A DNA stretch of 64,000 nt from assembly GCF_001625565.1 (NCBI RefSeq), contig NZ_AUXS01000047.1:1-64000 (forward strand), in the 5' to 3' direction. Positions within the stretch are counted from its first letter, which is position 1. Every line of letters begins with the position of its first letter. The DNA comes from Pseudoalteromonas luteoviolacea NCIMB 1944 (GTDB lineage Bacteria; Pseudomonadota; Gammaproteobacteria; Enterobacterales; Alteromonadaceae). A program made the translations under genes and the position numbers. Shown in pieces: positions 51,111-61,110 of the stretch. The notes beneath the pieces are model-generated. The model saw only the letters and a list, made by a program, of their open reading frames with translations, had not been told where the DNA came from and made no database searches.

Positions 51111-54100
51111 TTACTCTATGCTATTTAAAGATATTTTCCTAGTTGAGCCAGTCCATTCTTGTAGTGATTTTGTCAACAAATCAAAATTGATTGGCTTGCT
51201 TAGGTAAGCGTCCATACCCGCTGCTAGGCATTTTTCTTCATCACCTTCCATGGCATTTGCCGTGAGCGCGATAATTATCGTGTCTTGGTGCTGCTTGCCG
51301 CATTTTCCATGACGTATTTCTTGAGTGGCTGTGTAGCCGTCCATTTCTGGCATTTGGCAGTCCATCAAGATCACGTCATAAGGTTGCTCTAGGCTTTGTA
51401 AGTGCTCAATTGCAAGGCGACCATTGGTTGCGCACTGTGCTTCAATGCCTATTTTTGCCAGTAAGCTAAGTGCCACAGTTTGGTTGATTTTGTTATCTTC
51501 GACCAATAAAACAGAGCAATTGAGCTGCACCCCCTGGTTCTCTGATTTGGCAGTATGCTTTTTTTGCACCAGTGTCAGCGCATTGGCGGGTGTAAGTGGA
51601 GCAAGTATGGTATTACAGTCGTGGGCATGCGGCAGTGCTGCTAATTCTTCAGGCGTGTGGCATAAAATAGCGTAGTTAAGTTGATGTTTTTTTATAAACG
51701 TAAACAAGGCCTGTGAAACCAGTTCTGTACTGTGACTTAATACCGTGGCAGTGACGATAAGCGCGGGGTGAGAGTTACACTGTGATTCACAAAATTCCAG
51801 CGCATCTGGGATGGTTAAAAAATGCTCTGTGGGAACTCGCCATGCATTGAGCATATGCCGTGCACTCAGTTCAGTTTGAGCGTGCTGATCTATTATAAGT
51901 AGGTAGTCACTGGTGCTATCTAGCGCTTTTATGGGCTGCGCATCTTGCAGTTCAATATAAAAAGTAAAGGTGCTGCCAATACTGAGTTTACTATAGGCAT
52001 GCAGTGCCCCGCCAAGGAGTTCGCACAGCTGTTTGGCGATGGTTAGACCTAGCCCTGTGCCGCCAAATTTGCGAGTGGTTGAGGGATCTGCCTGTGTAAA
52101 TGAGTCAAAGATTTTGTCTAGTTGCGCTTTGCTGATACCAATGCCTGTGTCTTCAATACTGCACCATAATCGCGTGTTTTGGTTACTTTGTTCTGTATAA
52201 CAAGTTAGGGTGATCTTACCATTTTCAGTGAATTTGATGGCATTACTGATCAAGTTGTTCAGTACTTGCTTCAACCTGTGTGGATCAGTTTTAGCAAATT
52301 GATATTGCATATTACGGCTGTCGAGAAACAGCTCGGTATGCTGCTCGATGGCTTTAGGGGCAAAGGCTGAAAAGCAGTCACTGATAATCTGAATTAAGTC
52401 ACATTGCACTGTGTCAATTGACATTTTTCCGGCTTCGATTTTTGAAAAATCGAGAATGTCGTTGATGATCGTCAGCAAAGATTCCGCGGAGCTCTGGGCC
52501 AAGGATAAATGGCGTCTTTGCCCGTCATTTAAGGTTGAACCGCTCAAGATATTGAGCATACCGAGTATACCGTTCATTGGGGTACGAATTTCATGGCTCA
52601 TGCTGGCTAAAAAGGATGCTTTGACTTTGGCCGATTGTTCCGCCAGCTCTTTTTCCATGATGGCTTTGTGCTGTGCTTTTTGTTGTTGTTGGCTACTAAA
52701 GAGGCTTGCCAGCATGGCGGCGATGGCTTTTAAAAAGCGTTTGTCACTTTGGGTCCATTGTGGGTGTGCAGTATTAAATTCCGCAGTTAAAGTGCCATAT
52801 AGCGTGTCTTTAAAAAATATCGGCACAAACACAATTGCATCTATTTCAAATGGTGAGAGGTATTGCTCATTGATCACTCGGGTTACGGGGTGGCTTTTTG
52901 CCGCCCAGGCTTCGATAATGTTTTTATCGGCCAGAGCACTAAACAGTGCCGCCTGAGAGGTTTTTCGCCATGGTGGGTAGTGCTGTAAGCTGTCTTTTTT
53001 CGTATTACTAAAACACACCGGGTAGAGATGAGTTTGCTCCTCACTAAATAGCCAGATACTTGCTCGGGATGCGTTGACACCTTGGCAGGTTGTGTCGATA
53101 CACAGTTCTTGCGCTCTGTCTAAATGGTTGTTGAGTATCACTTCATGGGTGCTAAGTTGGGCTAAAAGCTCGTTGTTTTTGGCGACTTTTTCATGCTCAA
53201 CTTCCATGGTTTTACGCTGATGAATATTTTGAATTGAACCATATACTTCGAGCGTTTTGCGGCCCGACGTTTTAGTTTGTGCTTTGATAAGTACCCAGCA
53301 AGGAGGTTTATCTTTAGGGACTACTAAAAATTCACCTTGGAAACCCTGACCCCTTTTTATCGCTGTGCTCATGGCATCTTGAAATTTCTTGCGCTGTGCA
53401 CCCTCCTTAAAAAACTCTGTACTGCCCATCCACGAGGGGTGGTAATGTGTTGGTACATTAAAAATTTGCTTGGTCACAGTGGACCAGTTGATGTGGTGGT
53501 TGCTCAATTCAACTGACCACGCTCCTACTTCAGCTAAAGACCCCATACTGGTTAAGGAGTTGGCTTGATCTTCAAGCTGTTTTAGCAAGCGCGTAAAAAA
53601 GATAAAAGCGACAACAAATATTATCACGATAGTGAGTAGTGCCAGCCTAAACGGCCACAGTGCAGAGTCCTCACCTGACCAACCAAATCTAGGCGCAGCG
53701 TAGAGCAGCCAAGAGCCCGAAGGCACATTTATCTCAAAGGATAAAGGATTGAGATGTTGAATATCACTTGAGCCATAAAAATAGGCTCCCTGCTCTCCAC
53801 GCGCGTGTTGCCCGCGAATGGCTATTTGGTAGTTGTCTTCCAGTTCGTTTAGTCGGGCACTTTGATACAACTTTTGCATATCAATGACCACTGAGAGTAG
53901 CCCCCAAAACTGATCCTCGGATTTAAAAACGGGCACCCGTGCTATTAATGCTTCTCCGCCTTGGACGAGCTGGAGGGGACCTGCTAATACGATTTCTCTG
54001 GTTTCCTGAGCCTTTAGCGCTTCAACTCGTTGGGTGGGGTGGGTGCGGTAGTTTAACCCGATCGCTTTTTCATTGCCCTCCAGAGGGTAGACAAACTGTA

Positions 54101-54440
54101 GGATCATATCCGGCGCAGCGCCTAAATTGCGCAGTATGTCATCCGACTCAAATAAAGGGGACGCTATATTTGCAAATTTTTGTTGGCTGAGCTGATCTTC
54201 ATTGGCAAGTGCAATAGCAAGCCCTCGCACTAATTGAATATTAGCTGCAAGCTGCCCCTCTATACGGGTGCGGTAGACATTGACTTGTTCATAAGTGCGG
54301 TTTTTTTGTACTTCTATGAGGTGCTTATGGTTAACACGATCAACATACCAACCTGTGGCGATGATCACCGTCAGCAGCATTAACACTCCAAGCTTGGATA
54401 ATATTGCTTTCCTTGGCGGCACAACATTCTCAGTTTGCAT
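51111..54440 (-). CDS. Hybrid sensor histidine kinase (CHASE-PAS-GAF-HisKA-HATPase-REC)
   Basis: The 1109-residue protein has a membrane helix (LGVLMLLTVIIATGWYV), a periplasmic CHASE domain (about 40-250; GPLQLVQGGEALIARVPVF), a second helix, a PAS-like region, a GAF domain (about 430-590), HisKA with MSHEIRTPMNGILGML, HATPase (GTGLGLTIAKQL), a degenerate receiver (about 850-960, no phospho-acceptor Asp seen) and a complete receiver with VILMDCQMPEMDG and AYLSKPI. The CHASE domain resembles that of the kinase at 6.7 kb (QLVQGG motif in both). No HPt is attached. Confidence 0.9.
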   Translation of the reverse strand: MQTENVVPPRKAILSKLGVLMLLTVIIATGWYVDRVNHKHLIEVQKNRTYEQVNVYRTRIEGQLAANIQLVRGLAIALANEDQLSQQKFANIASPLFESDDILRNLGAAPDMILQFVYPLEGNEKAIGLNYRTHPTQRVEALKAQETREIVLAGPLQLVQGGEALIARVPVFKSEDQFWGLLSVVIDMQKLYQSARLNELEDNYQIAIRGQHARGEQGAYFYGSSDIQHLNPLSFEINVPSGSWLLYAAPRFGWSGEDSALWPFRLALLTIVIIFVVAFIFFTRLLKQLEDQANSLTSMGSLAEVGAWSVELSNHHINWSTVTKQIFNVPTHYHPSWMGSTEFFKEGAQRKKFQDAMSTAIKRGQGFQGEFLVVPKDKPPCWVLIKAQTKTSGRKTLEVYGSIQNIHQRKTMEVEHEKVAKNNELLAQLSTHEVILNNHLDRAQELCIDTTCQGVNASRASIWLFSEEQTHLYPVCFSNTKKDSLQHYPPWRKTSQAALFSALADKNIIEAWAAKSHPVTRVINEQYLSPFEIDAIVFVPIFFKDTLYGTLTAEFNTAHPQWTQSDKRFLKAIAAMLASLFSSQQQQKAQHKAIMEKELAEQSAKVKASFLASMSHEIRTPMNGILGMLNILSGSTLNDGQRRHLSLAQSSAESLLTIINDILDFSKIEAGKMSIDTVQCDLIQIISDCFSAFAPKAIEQHTELFLDSRNMQYQFAKTDPHRLKQVLNNLISNAIKFTENGKITLTCYTEQSNQNTRLWCSIEDTGIGISKAQLDKIFDSFTQADPSTTRKFGGTGLGLTIAKQLCELLGGALHAYSKLSIGSTFTFYIELQDAQPIKALDSTSDYLLIIDQHAQTELSARHMLNAWRVPTEHFLTIPDALEFCESQCNSHPALIVTATVLSHSTELVSQALFTFIKKHQLNYAILCHTPEELAALPHAHDCNTILAPLTPANALTLVQKKHTAKSENQGVQLNCSVLLVEDNKINQTVALSLLAKIGIEAQCATNGRLAIEHLQSLEQPYDVILMDCQMPEMDGYTATQEIRHGKCGKQHQDTIIIALTANAMEGDEEKCLAAGMDAYLSKPINFDLLTKSLQEWTGSTRKISLNSIE

Positions 54441-54669
54441 GTTTTTTCTGTCGGTTCCATGAATTATTTAACTATAGTTGTCTTGCCTAAAAGTCGCCAA
54501 ATCAAACCTTGTTTAAACCAAGCTTAAATAAATTGCAAAAAAAGCGTCGTAAATTTAAAGCATCAAAAGTGTCTTTGAACGTGGTGAAATGAATTGCTAT
54601 AACTGTGTTGGCGAATAGGGTAGGTTGCAACGGTGCGTATCACCCGCTTATTTGTAGAAAGGAAAGTAT

Positions 54670-56970
54670 ATGTTGAAATGGTTTAGGGTAGGTGCTTCGG
54701 TCTTGGTTATAGGCATATTGACGCTTACGGCAGCAATATATGGGGTACTCTCACTGAGTTTACCTGCTTTGGATGGCCACACTCAAAGCAGCAATTTACA
54801 AGCAAACAGTAAGCTGAGCCGGGATGCTTTAGGGCAGGCGGTGATACATGCACAAAATCGTCAAGATGCTGCATATACGATGGGTTATGCGCATGGCCAG
54901 GATCGTTTCTTCCAGATGGACTTGCTGCGCCGAAATGCCGCTGGTGAATTGAGTGAGCTTTTTGGTGAAGGGGCTGTCTCACTTGATAAATCCCTTCGGT
55001 TTCATCAGTTCAGAAAACGCAGTGAAGAGATTTTTGCAACCTTGAGCGCTGCAGAGCAAACCTTATTGCATGTATACGCTCAAGGCGTCAATGATGGTCG
55101 ATTGCAATCGGGCATGTCAAACTTCGAATATTTATTGCTTGGCGCTCAAGCCCAAGATTGGCGTCCTGCGGATTCCTTGTTAGTTATTTTCAGTATGTAT
55201 CTGGACTTGCAGACAGCTACGTTCAGAAGAGATAAAACACTGATCCATATTGCTGAGCAGTTTGGCCAACCTATGGTCGACTTTATCCTTCAGCCAAGTA
55301 AATTCCAAGCGGCACTTGATGACAGCCAATTGTCCACAGCGACAGTGCCGATCCCTGCATTGACACAGCCAGTTGAGGTTGCGAGAAATGTGACAAAAAT
55401 TGAAGAAACCCCTCTCTATGGCAGCAATAATTGGGCTGTGACTGGGAGCTTGACAGAAACAGGGGCTGCGATGGTATCAGACGATATGCATCTTGGCCTT
55501 AATGTGCCGTCCATTTGGTATCGTGCTCAAATAAACTACCACACTGATTCAGCTCAGCCTGTGACGGTTACGGGTGTCAGTTTACCAGGTGTGCCTGCCA
55601 TTGTGGTTGGTAGCAATGAACATATTGCATGGGGGTTTACCAATGGGTATTTGGATACAGCAGATTGGATTGTGCTATCGGAGCAAGATGAGGAGCAAAC
55701 GGTACTTGAAGAGATCAAACTGCCAAACGGTGAGGTGCGGACTTACGCTCTCTCTATGAGTCAATTTGGGCCAGTTAAGCAGTTCAATGGTAAACGCTAC
55801 GCGCTGCAATGGGTTGCGCATCAACCTTACGCCGTAAACCTGAACTTATTACAGTTGGAGCAAGTGGTATCAGTAGAACAAGCACTCAAAGTAGCAAGTG
55901 ATGTCGGGATCCCAGTCCAAAACCTCATGGTAGTTGATAAACAGGGTAATGCGGCTTGGCAGCCGATAGGCGCTTTGCCATCTAGGGTCTTTCCAAGTGA
56001 TTTGGCAGTTTCGTCCGTGCGTGCAGAGTCATTGCTTTGGAAAACGAATGAGGCGGTTCGTCCACACGTGATCAACCCTGACAATGGCAAGTTGTGGACA
56101 GCCAATTCACGAGTGATGTCGGCCATAGATCATCGTCGCTTTGGCGATGGAGGTTACGCGCTGGGGGCGCGTGCAGTCCAAATTCGCGACCGATTATTAG
56201 CGGCTGAACGATTTACCGAAACAGACTTCAATACACTACAACTAGATAATGAAGCGCGCTTTTTAATGCCATGGCATGACTTGCTGGTTGATACACTCAC
56301 AAGTGCATCAGGCAAAGAGCAAAATTACAAACAGGCACTTGCCTATTTGGCTAATTGGCAAGCTTGCGCGTGCACGGATTCAGTTGGTTATACGCTAGTG
56401 AAGTTTTTTAGAAAGAGTGTGATTGATATTGTTTTTAGCCCCGTTGAACAGTATCTGCAAGGTCAAGATGAAACACTGGCACATTTAGCGCGTTACTTTG
56501 AGCCAGCTTTGTGGCAATTGATCCAAACTCAGCCCAAAACTTGGTTGGCGGGACATCAAGATTGGCAGCACTTGTTAGAGGCGGCATATTTACGTACTCA
56601 TGCTAGGTTGCAAACAAAATTTGGCGCCGGTATGGCTAATTGGACATGGGGCGAGGTGAATACTTTGACCGTACAGCACCCATTTAGTCAGCAAATGCCA
56701 TTTTTAAGCCGCTTTTTAGATATGCCCGCTGTCCCCGGGTTTGGCGATAGCTATATGCCGGCAGTTCAAGGAAAAAGTTTTGGTGCATCTCAGCGCTTTA
56801 TCGCTCAGCCGGGACATTTGGAAAATGCAGTGATGACGGTCGCTGGGGGGCAAAGTGGTCATCCGCTGTCACCGTATTATCGCAAAGGCTTTAGCGCATA
56901 TGCTGAAGGTCAATTGACACCTTTATTACCTGGAAGCATACAGCACACTATTGAGTTCTCGGCTCAGTAA
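54670..56970 (+). CDS. Penicillin acylase-family Ntn hydrolase
   Basis: The 766-residue protein has an N-terminal membrane anchor or signal (VLVIGILTLTAAIYGVLSLS), an alpha-like chain (QDAAYTMGYAHGQDRFFQMD, LLRRNAAGELSELFG), then YGSNNWAVTGSLTETG in which Ser252 would become the catalytic N-terminus after self-cleavage, and HLGLNVPSIWYRAQINYH, GVPAIVVGSNEHIAWGFTNG. Family members deacylate beta-lactams, N-acyl homoserine lactones or other amides. Substrate not predictable here. It is divergent from the large kinase gene. Confidence 0.9.
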   Translation: MLKWFRVGASVLVIGILTLTAAIYGVLSLSLPALDGHTQSSNLQANSKLSRDALGQAVIHAQNRQDAAYTMGYAHGQDRFFQMDLLRRNAAGELSELFGEGAVSLDKSLRFHQFRKRSEEIFATLSAAEQTLLHVYAQGVNDGRLQSGMSNFEYLLLGAQAQDWRPADSLLVIFSMYLDLQTATFRRDKTLIHIAEQFGQPMVDFILQPSKFQAALDDSQLSTATVPIPALTQPVEVARNVTKIEETPLYGSNNWAVTGSLTETGAAMVSDDMHLGLNVPSIWYRAQINYHTDSAQPVTVTGVSLPGVPAIVVGSNEHIAWGFTNGYLDTADWIVLSEQDEEQTVLEEIKLPNGEVRTYALSMSQFGPVKQFNGKRYALQWVAHQPYAVNLNLLQLEQVVSVEQALKVASDVGIPVQNLMVVDKQGNAAWQPIGALPSRVFPSDLAVSSVRAESLLWKTNEAVRPHVINPDNGKLWTANSRVMSAIDHRRFGDGGYALGARAVQIRDRLLAAERFTETDFNTLQLDNEARFLMPWHDLLVDTLTSASGKEQNYKQALAYLANWQACACTDSVGYTLVKFFRKSVIDIVFSPVEQYLQGQDETLAHLARYFEPALWQLIQTQPKTWLAGHQDWQHLLEAAYLRTHARLQTKFGAGMANWTWGEVNTLTVQHPFSQQMPFLSRFLDMPAVPGFGDSYMPAVQGKSFGASQRFIAQPGHLENAVMTVAGGQSGHPLSPYYRKGFSAYAEGQLTPLLPGSIQHTIEFSAQ

Positions 56971-56974
56971 AAAG

Positions 56975-58048
56975 TTATTGTAGGGAGTGCTGGACCGCAT
57001 CTGAATGGGCGCTGGTGGTGCGGTTTCGCCCTCGAGCCTTACTCATATATAAAGCATCATCAGCGAGCTTTACAGCAACTCGAAACGGCAAAGCGGGGTG
57101 CCACTGAGCAACGCCAAAGCTCATGGTGACTGGCAGACGTTGATCATTAAATGAGTGGGTTGCAATGTCACGACGCAAGCTTTCGATACGCGCTTGCGTT
57201 GTGGCTAAATCACAGTTGACGAACACCAGTAAAAACTCTTCTCCCCCCCACCGCACCGCAATGTCTGAGTGTAATGTGTGTTGCTGTATTTTTGATGCAA
57301 CTTCAATAAGAACCTCATCGCCTATTTCATGACCATATTTATCATTGATGGTTTTAAAATGATCAATATCGGCCATGATGACGGATAATTGCTGTGATGT
57401 TTCAATACTGTTCTCTTGTGCATTGTTGATCAGTTCTTTTGCGTAGCGGCGGTTAAACAGATTAGTCAGCGGGTCGATGGCGGCCATCTGAGCAAGTTGA
57501 TAGCGGTTTGAAAACGAAACCTCTCTAATGTGGCCAATGGTATAAATACTGGGAAGTGCACAAATAAGCACATTGATAAAGTGAATATAAGGTGCAAACT
57601 CACTGAATAAGAAGGTGTTTTGTACTTTGTTGAACAGTTCAAAGAGCATGGCAAACGTAATTATCAATAGCAGAGCCAATGCTGACGCAAATTTTAATTT
57701 GAGTTGGTAATCAAGCAAGATCAGGCTGGCAATGGTCCAAAGATAATATTGAAACCCATAATCCATGCCCAGTGTGGCGCACACGAAAACGGAGTGCACA
57801 GTGACTTCGATGCAAAACAGTCGCAGGGCTAGGGGAGTTTGGTGCATGTACAAGAGCTTGATCCCTACAGCCCACGCAATCACACTGCCCACATTAACTG
57901 CGGTTAATATCCAAATATCACAGTACCAAAAAAAAACCAGCAACAGACTATGAAGCGCCAAACAGTAATAAGCCAGCTGTTTGAACAAGCGGTTTTTTAC
58001 CAGTTCGACAGTATCTGGCTGACTAAAGTAATGTTGACGTGTTGCCAC
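56975..58048 (-). CDS. Membrane diguanylate cyclase (GGDEF)
   Basis: The 357-residue protein has about six membrane helices followed by a GGDEF domain (AAIDPLTNLFNRRYAKELIN, VIMADIDHFKTINDKYGHEI, VRWGGEEFLLVFVNCD). The active-site GGEEF is intact. The inhibitory site RxxD normally just before it reads LHSD, so product inhibition may be lost. GTG start at 58046-58048 with GGAG 5 bases upstream. It makes cyclic di-GMP in response to an unknown membrane signal. Confidence 0.9.
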   Translation of the reverse strand: MATRQHYFSQPDTVELVKNRLFKQLAYYCLALHSLLLVFFWYCDIWILTAVNVGSVIAWAVGIKLLYMHQTPLALRLFCIEVTVHSVFVCATLGMDYGFQYYLWTIASLILLDYQLKLKFASALALLLIITFAMLFELFNKVQNTFLFSEFAPYIHFINVLICALPSIYTIGHIREVSFSNRYQLAQMAAIDPLTNLFNRRYAKELINNAQENSIETSQQLSVIMADIDHFKTINDKYGHEIGDEVLIEVASKIQQHTLHSDIAVRWGGEEFLLVFVNCDLATTQARIESLRRDIATHSFNDQRLPVTMSFGVAQWHPALPFRVAVKLADDALYMSKARGRNRTTSAHSDAVQHSLQ

Positions 58049-58160
58049 CCCAACTCCATTTGTGTTTCACCGTTACTACAGTATAGGAGAAGTATTACAA
58101 GCTGAAAACTTGCTGGTGAATAAGTGATGCGGTGAGCAATATGCAGCGTAATTGATGGTA

Positions 58161-59048
58161 TCACAGTGCAATAATATCATCTGCCATTACTAAAACAGCT
58201 GCGAGTGCAATTAAACTGAGTCCCAGCGTATCACGCTTTTTAGGCGGTGATTTGAGCCAATAAGTTGCGATTAACAAAGTAAAAAACACTTCGATTTGAC
58301 CTAAGGTTTTAACATAGGCGACGTGCTGTAAACTCATGGCACTGAACCAGCCGATAGAGCCAATACAGCTGGTGGTGCTGATCAATAATACCAACGGGAG
58401 GTGCGCTCTGAGTGTTTTCCAAATCTGAGGTTCTGTAAGCCAGCTATATCCGCTTAATAACAGTGTTTGACAACTGAGCACTGAGAGTAAAACCCAGCCA
58501 GCACTGTGTGGAAAAGGTAAAGCCAAGGTCAGTGCGGCTTCTCGCACCCACAGCGACGTCAACGCAAAGCAGGTGCCGCATAAAATACCAATTGCTGCGG
58601 TTTTAAAATTGAGTTGTTTAAAGCTAAATCCACTCAGTAGCAGCACTGCAATTCCACCGATTAGCACGCCAATCCAGCCTACAAATGTCAAAGCAGAGCC
58701 AAAAAATAGCATGCCGAGTATCGCTGCCACTAAGGCTTCACTTTTTGCTAAGCCCGCACCTGTTGCAAAGTTCTTTTGTTTAAATAGTACCACCATGAGT
58801 GCCGTCGCGATGATCTGCATGATGCTGGCACCTAAGATGTAGATTAATAAGGTATTTGAGAACTGTGGCGTTGGCGCCGGGTTAAAGTAGTAAAGTAAAT
58901 ATAAATACAGTCCAGCCAAGGGTGTGGCAAAAATAAATCTAGCCAGAGTCACGGCGTTGACGCTGGCATGTTTGCTGAGGTGACTTTGTAGCGCATTACG
59001 CCAAGCTTGGCTAAATGCGGCGAGACAAGTAAATAAAAACCACCCCAT
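58161..59048 (-). CDS. EamA/DMT-superfamily transporter
   Basis: The 295-residue protein has ten hydrophobic helices in two EamA repeats, with ATALMVVLFKQKNFATGAGL and AKSEALVAAILGMLFFGSAL near the middle and LIATYWLKSPPKKRDTLGLS toward the end. It differs in sequence from the DMT gene at 37 kb. Substrate unknown. It appears to be a single-gene unit. Confidence 0.85.
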   Translation of the reverse strand: MGWFLFTCLAAFSQAWRNALQSHLSKHASVNAVTLARFIFATPLAGLYLYLLYYFNPAPTPQFSNTLLIYILGASIMQIIATALMVVLFKQKNFATGAGLAKSEALVAAILGMLFFGSALTFVGWIGVLIGGIAVLLLSGFSFKQLNFKTAAIGILCGTCFALTSLWVREAALTLALPFPHSAGWVLLSVLSCQTLLLSGYSWLTEPQIWKTLRAHLPLVLLISTTSCIGSIGWFSAMSLQHVAYVKTLGQIEVFFTLLIATYWLKSPPKKRDTLGLSLIALAAVLVMADDIIAL

Positions 59049-59352
59049 GATCTGCTCCTTTGTTTAAAACTGCGTTGTTAAAATACAATTGTTATGTCTT
59101 GTTTCATAATGAATTTTTGTGATGTTGGCTATTTCGAATTGTGACTAGACAGCACTGCGACAATCTGTCGCAGTGCGCTTTACAACCTGTATGCATATAC
59201 TGACGTCGATGTTACTCATAAAGCCACTGAGATGTGATTGGGTGGCTTTATTTCTTTTTGCAGCTCTCCTAATACTCTCTGTTGGTTGGAATGATTTCAT
59301 TTCTTGATAAATTGCGCTTAAATAGTGGCCAAGTGATTATCAAGGAGTGTTT

Positions 59353-59736
59353 ATGAGTGTCATTATTGTGTGTGCACTGATCGGTGTGCTACTACCCTAT
59401 TTAGCAAAAGTCCCCATTATCATTGCCGCAAGTAAAGAGGGGGGCTACGACAATAAACAGCCAAGAACACAACAAAGCCAATTGTCTGGTCTTGGCGCCC
59501 GCGCTGTTGCTGCGCACTACAACTGTTTTGAATCTCTTATTGTATTTGGTCTTGCGATTGCGATCGTGCTCGCAACTGGGACGACTGGCACATTAATTCA
59601 AGGCCTGGCAGTCACTCATATTGTGGCAAGGTGTTTGTATTGTGTATTTTATTGGTGTGATTTAGATAAGTTGCGCTCATTGAGCTGGCTGGTGGGCATT
59701 GCCTGTCCCATAGGTATGATTGCGATGAGTCTGTAA
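59353..59736 (+). CDS. MAPEG-family membrane protein
   Basis: From the ATG at 59353 (AAGGAG 5 bases upstream) the protein of about 127 residues has four helices and the MAPEG pattern: SQLSGLGARAVAAHYNCFES near 45, then HIVARCLYCVFYWCDLDKLR. Eukaryotic members conjugate glutathione or process eicosanoids; bacterial roles are mostly unknown. Its stop lies 11 bases from the convergent pseudouridine synthase. Confidence 0.85.
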   Translation: MSVIIVCALIGVLLPYLAKVPIIIAASKEGGYDNKQPRTQQSQLSGLGARAVAAHYNCFESLIVFGLAIAIVLATGTTGTLIQGLAVTHIVARCLYCVFYWCDLDKLRSLSWLVGIACPIGMIAMSL

Positions 59737-59747
59737 TCCGATGAGCG

Positions 59748-60458
59748 CTATACGGACAATACCAATTTCGCGATATCTATCTGACAATATTGTCCTTCTG
59801 GTACCGTCTTTGGATCGAGGATGAGATTGGCAATACGCACACGGTACAAGTCTACCACTTGCCGGCCACAGTGTTTTGCCATTTTCCTTATTTGGCGGTT
59901 GAGACCCTGTTTTAGCACAATCTTAAATGTTTTTTCATCGATTTGAACCACTGTGCATGGCAGGGTAGTTTGCCCGTCGACCGGGACTCCGTTTGACAGT
60001 GTTTCACAAAAGGTTGCATCAATGGGTTTATCAACTTTGACAATGTATTCTTTTTCCTGATGTTTATCTGGGTGGATCAGCGCGTGACATAACTCGCCGT
60101 CATTGGTGAGCAATAATAGGCCTCGGCTATCTTTGTCTAGCCTGCCGATTGGGTAAACACGTGAGCCCTTTGGCAGGTGATGAAACAGGCTACTTGGGTC
60201 TTGCTCACTCAACTTACAATCGATGCCAACTGGTTTGTGATAAAGATATAGTAACTTGGGGGCCAGGCCCGCGACTTTTTGCCCAGTGACCCAGATATCA
60301 TCTTGTTCTGTGACATGATCAATGTGGTTTGCCGCTCGGCCATTTACTTGTACTTGGCCTAATTCAATTAATCTGGATGCTTGTCGTCTTGAACAAACTC
60401 CGCAATGGCTGAGGTACTTGGCTAGGCGCATAGGTGCAATAACGGAGTTTTCAGACAT
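59748..60458 (-). CDS. RsuA/RluF-type pseudouridine synthase
   Basis: The 236-residue protein starts with an S4 RNA-binding domain (MRLAKYLSHCGVCSRRQASR, LIELGQVQVNGRAA) and continues with the RsuA/RluB/E/F catalytic domain: LYLYHKPVGIDC, YPIGRLDKDSRGLLLLTNDG (catalytic Asp in GRLD), EKEYIVKVDKPIDATF and LNRQIRKMAKHCGRQV. The KEY..VDKPI and NRQIRKM wording is closest to RluF of Escherichia coli, which modifies 23S rRNA near U2604. Met10 is an alternative start. Confidence 0.88.
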   Translation of the reverse strand: MSENSVIAPMRLAKYLSHCGVCSRRQASRLIELGQVQVNGRAANHIDHVTEQDDIWVTGQKVAGLAPKLLYLYHKPVGIDCKLSEQDPSSLFHHLPKGSRVYPIGRLDKDSRGLLLLTNDGELCHALIHPDKHQEKEYIVKVDKPIDATFCETLSNGVPVDGQTTLPCTVVQIDEKTFKIVLKQGLNRQIRKMAKHCGRQVVDLYRVRIANLILDPKTVPEGQYCQIDIAKLVLSV

Positions 60459-60577
60459 TTATGAGGAGCCGTAATCAGGATTAAAGAAAGGCAAACTATA
60501 TCAAATCTCAATCAGTATGTATCCGCCATAAACTTCAATTGAATATAAAGCGTATAACACGTATTTGGAGGTATGTT

Positions 60578-60883
60578 ATGAAAATCACTCTGGCGGCACT
60601 GGCAGACAAACCAATTATCGATAAGTTTATTGTTAATTCACTCGATCAAGCACTTTACCAACTTAGCGTGTGCTTGGGCGATTCGGAATATATCGTTGTC
60701 GATGCACAAGGCAAAGGGGTGAAAGCGCATAACCCACTGGCACTGCAAAAGCTCGTCCAACATCTGCCATATCAAAAAATGATGTTACGTCATCAAAGCG
60801 CCTATGACGAAATGATAGGGCAGCCAGTACGCCAAAGCAGTAACCTACTTGAAGTTCCCTTTGGGGACAACAAGTTATACTAG
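60578..60883 (+). CDS. DUF6482-family protein
   Basis: The 101-residue protein begins MKITLAALADKPIIDKFIVN at an ATG preceded by TGGAGGT. The DUF6482 pattern continues with SLDQALYQLSVCLGDSEYIV, ALQKLVQHLPYQKMMLRHQS and AYDEMIGQPVRQSSNLLEVP ending GDNKLY. The family is common in Alteromonadales and Oceanospirillales and has no known function. Confidence 0.85.
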   Translation: MKITLAALADKPIIDKFIVNSLDQALYQLSVCLGDSEYIVVDAQGKGVKAHNPLALQKLVQHLPYQKMMLRHQSAYDEMIGQPVRQSSNLLEVPFGDNKLY

Positions 60884-61110
60884 CTAAATGTTGACATTGT
60901 GTTTGATTTTTATGAGCTTGATGTCTCTATTGTACGGTTATTGTCAATTCTTCAAATTGAGCCATAGTGGTTAAACTGTAAGTAATACAAGGCTTTTATA
61001 AGGCTTACATGAGAATTAATTGTGTAAAAAATTACTTTTCTTAAAAAAATTCACACTTTATTAAAACAATCATATATATTGGAGTTACACTTAATGTAAC
61101 TTGGGTTAAA

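Noticed and set aside
52411..52956. A 181-codon plus-strand frame inside the large hybrid kinase
   Set aside because: It is antisense to the conserved HisKA and GAF region; no homology or ribosome site.
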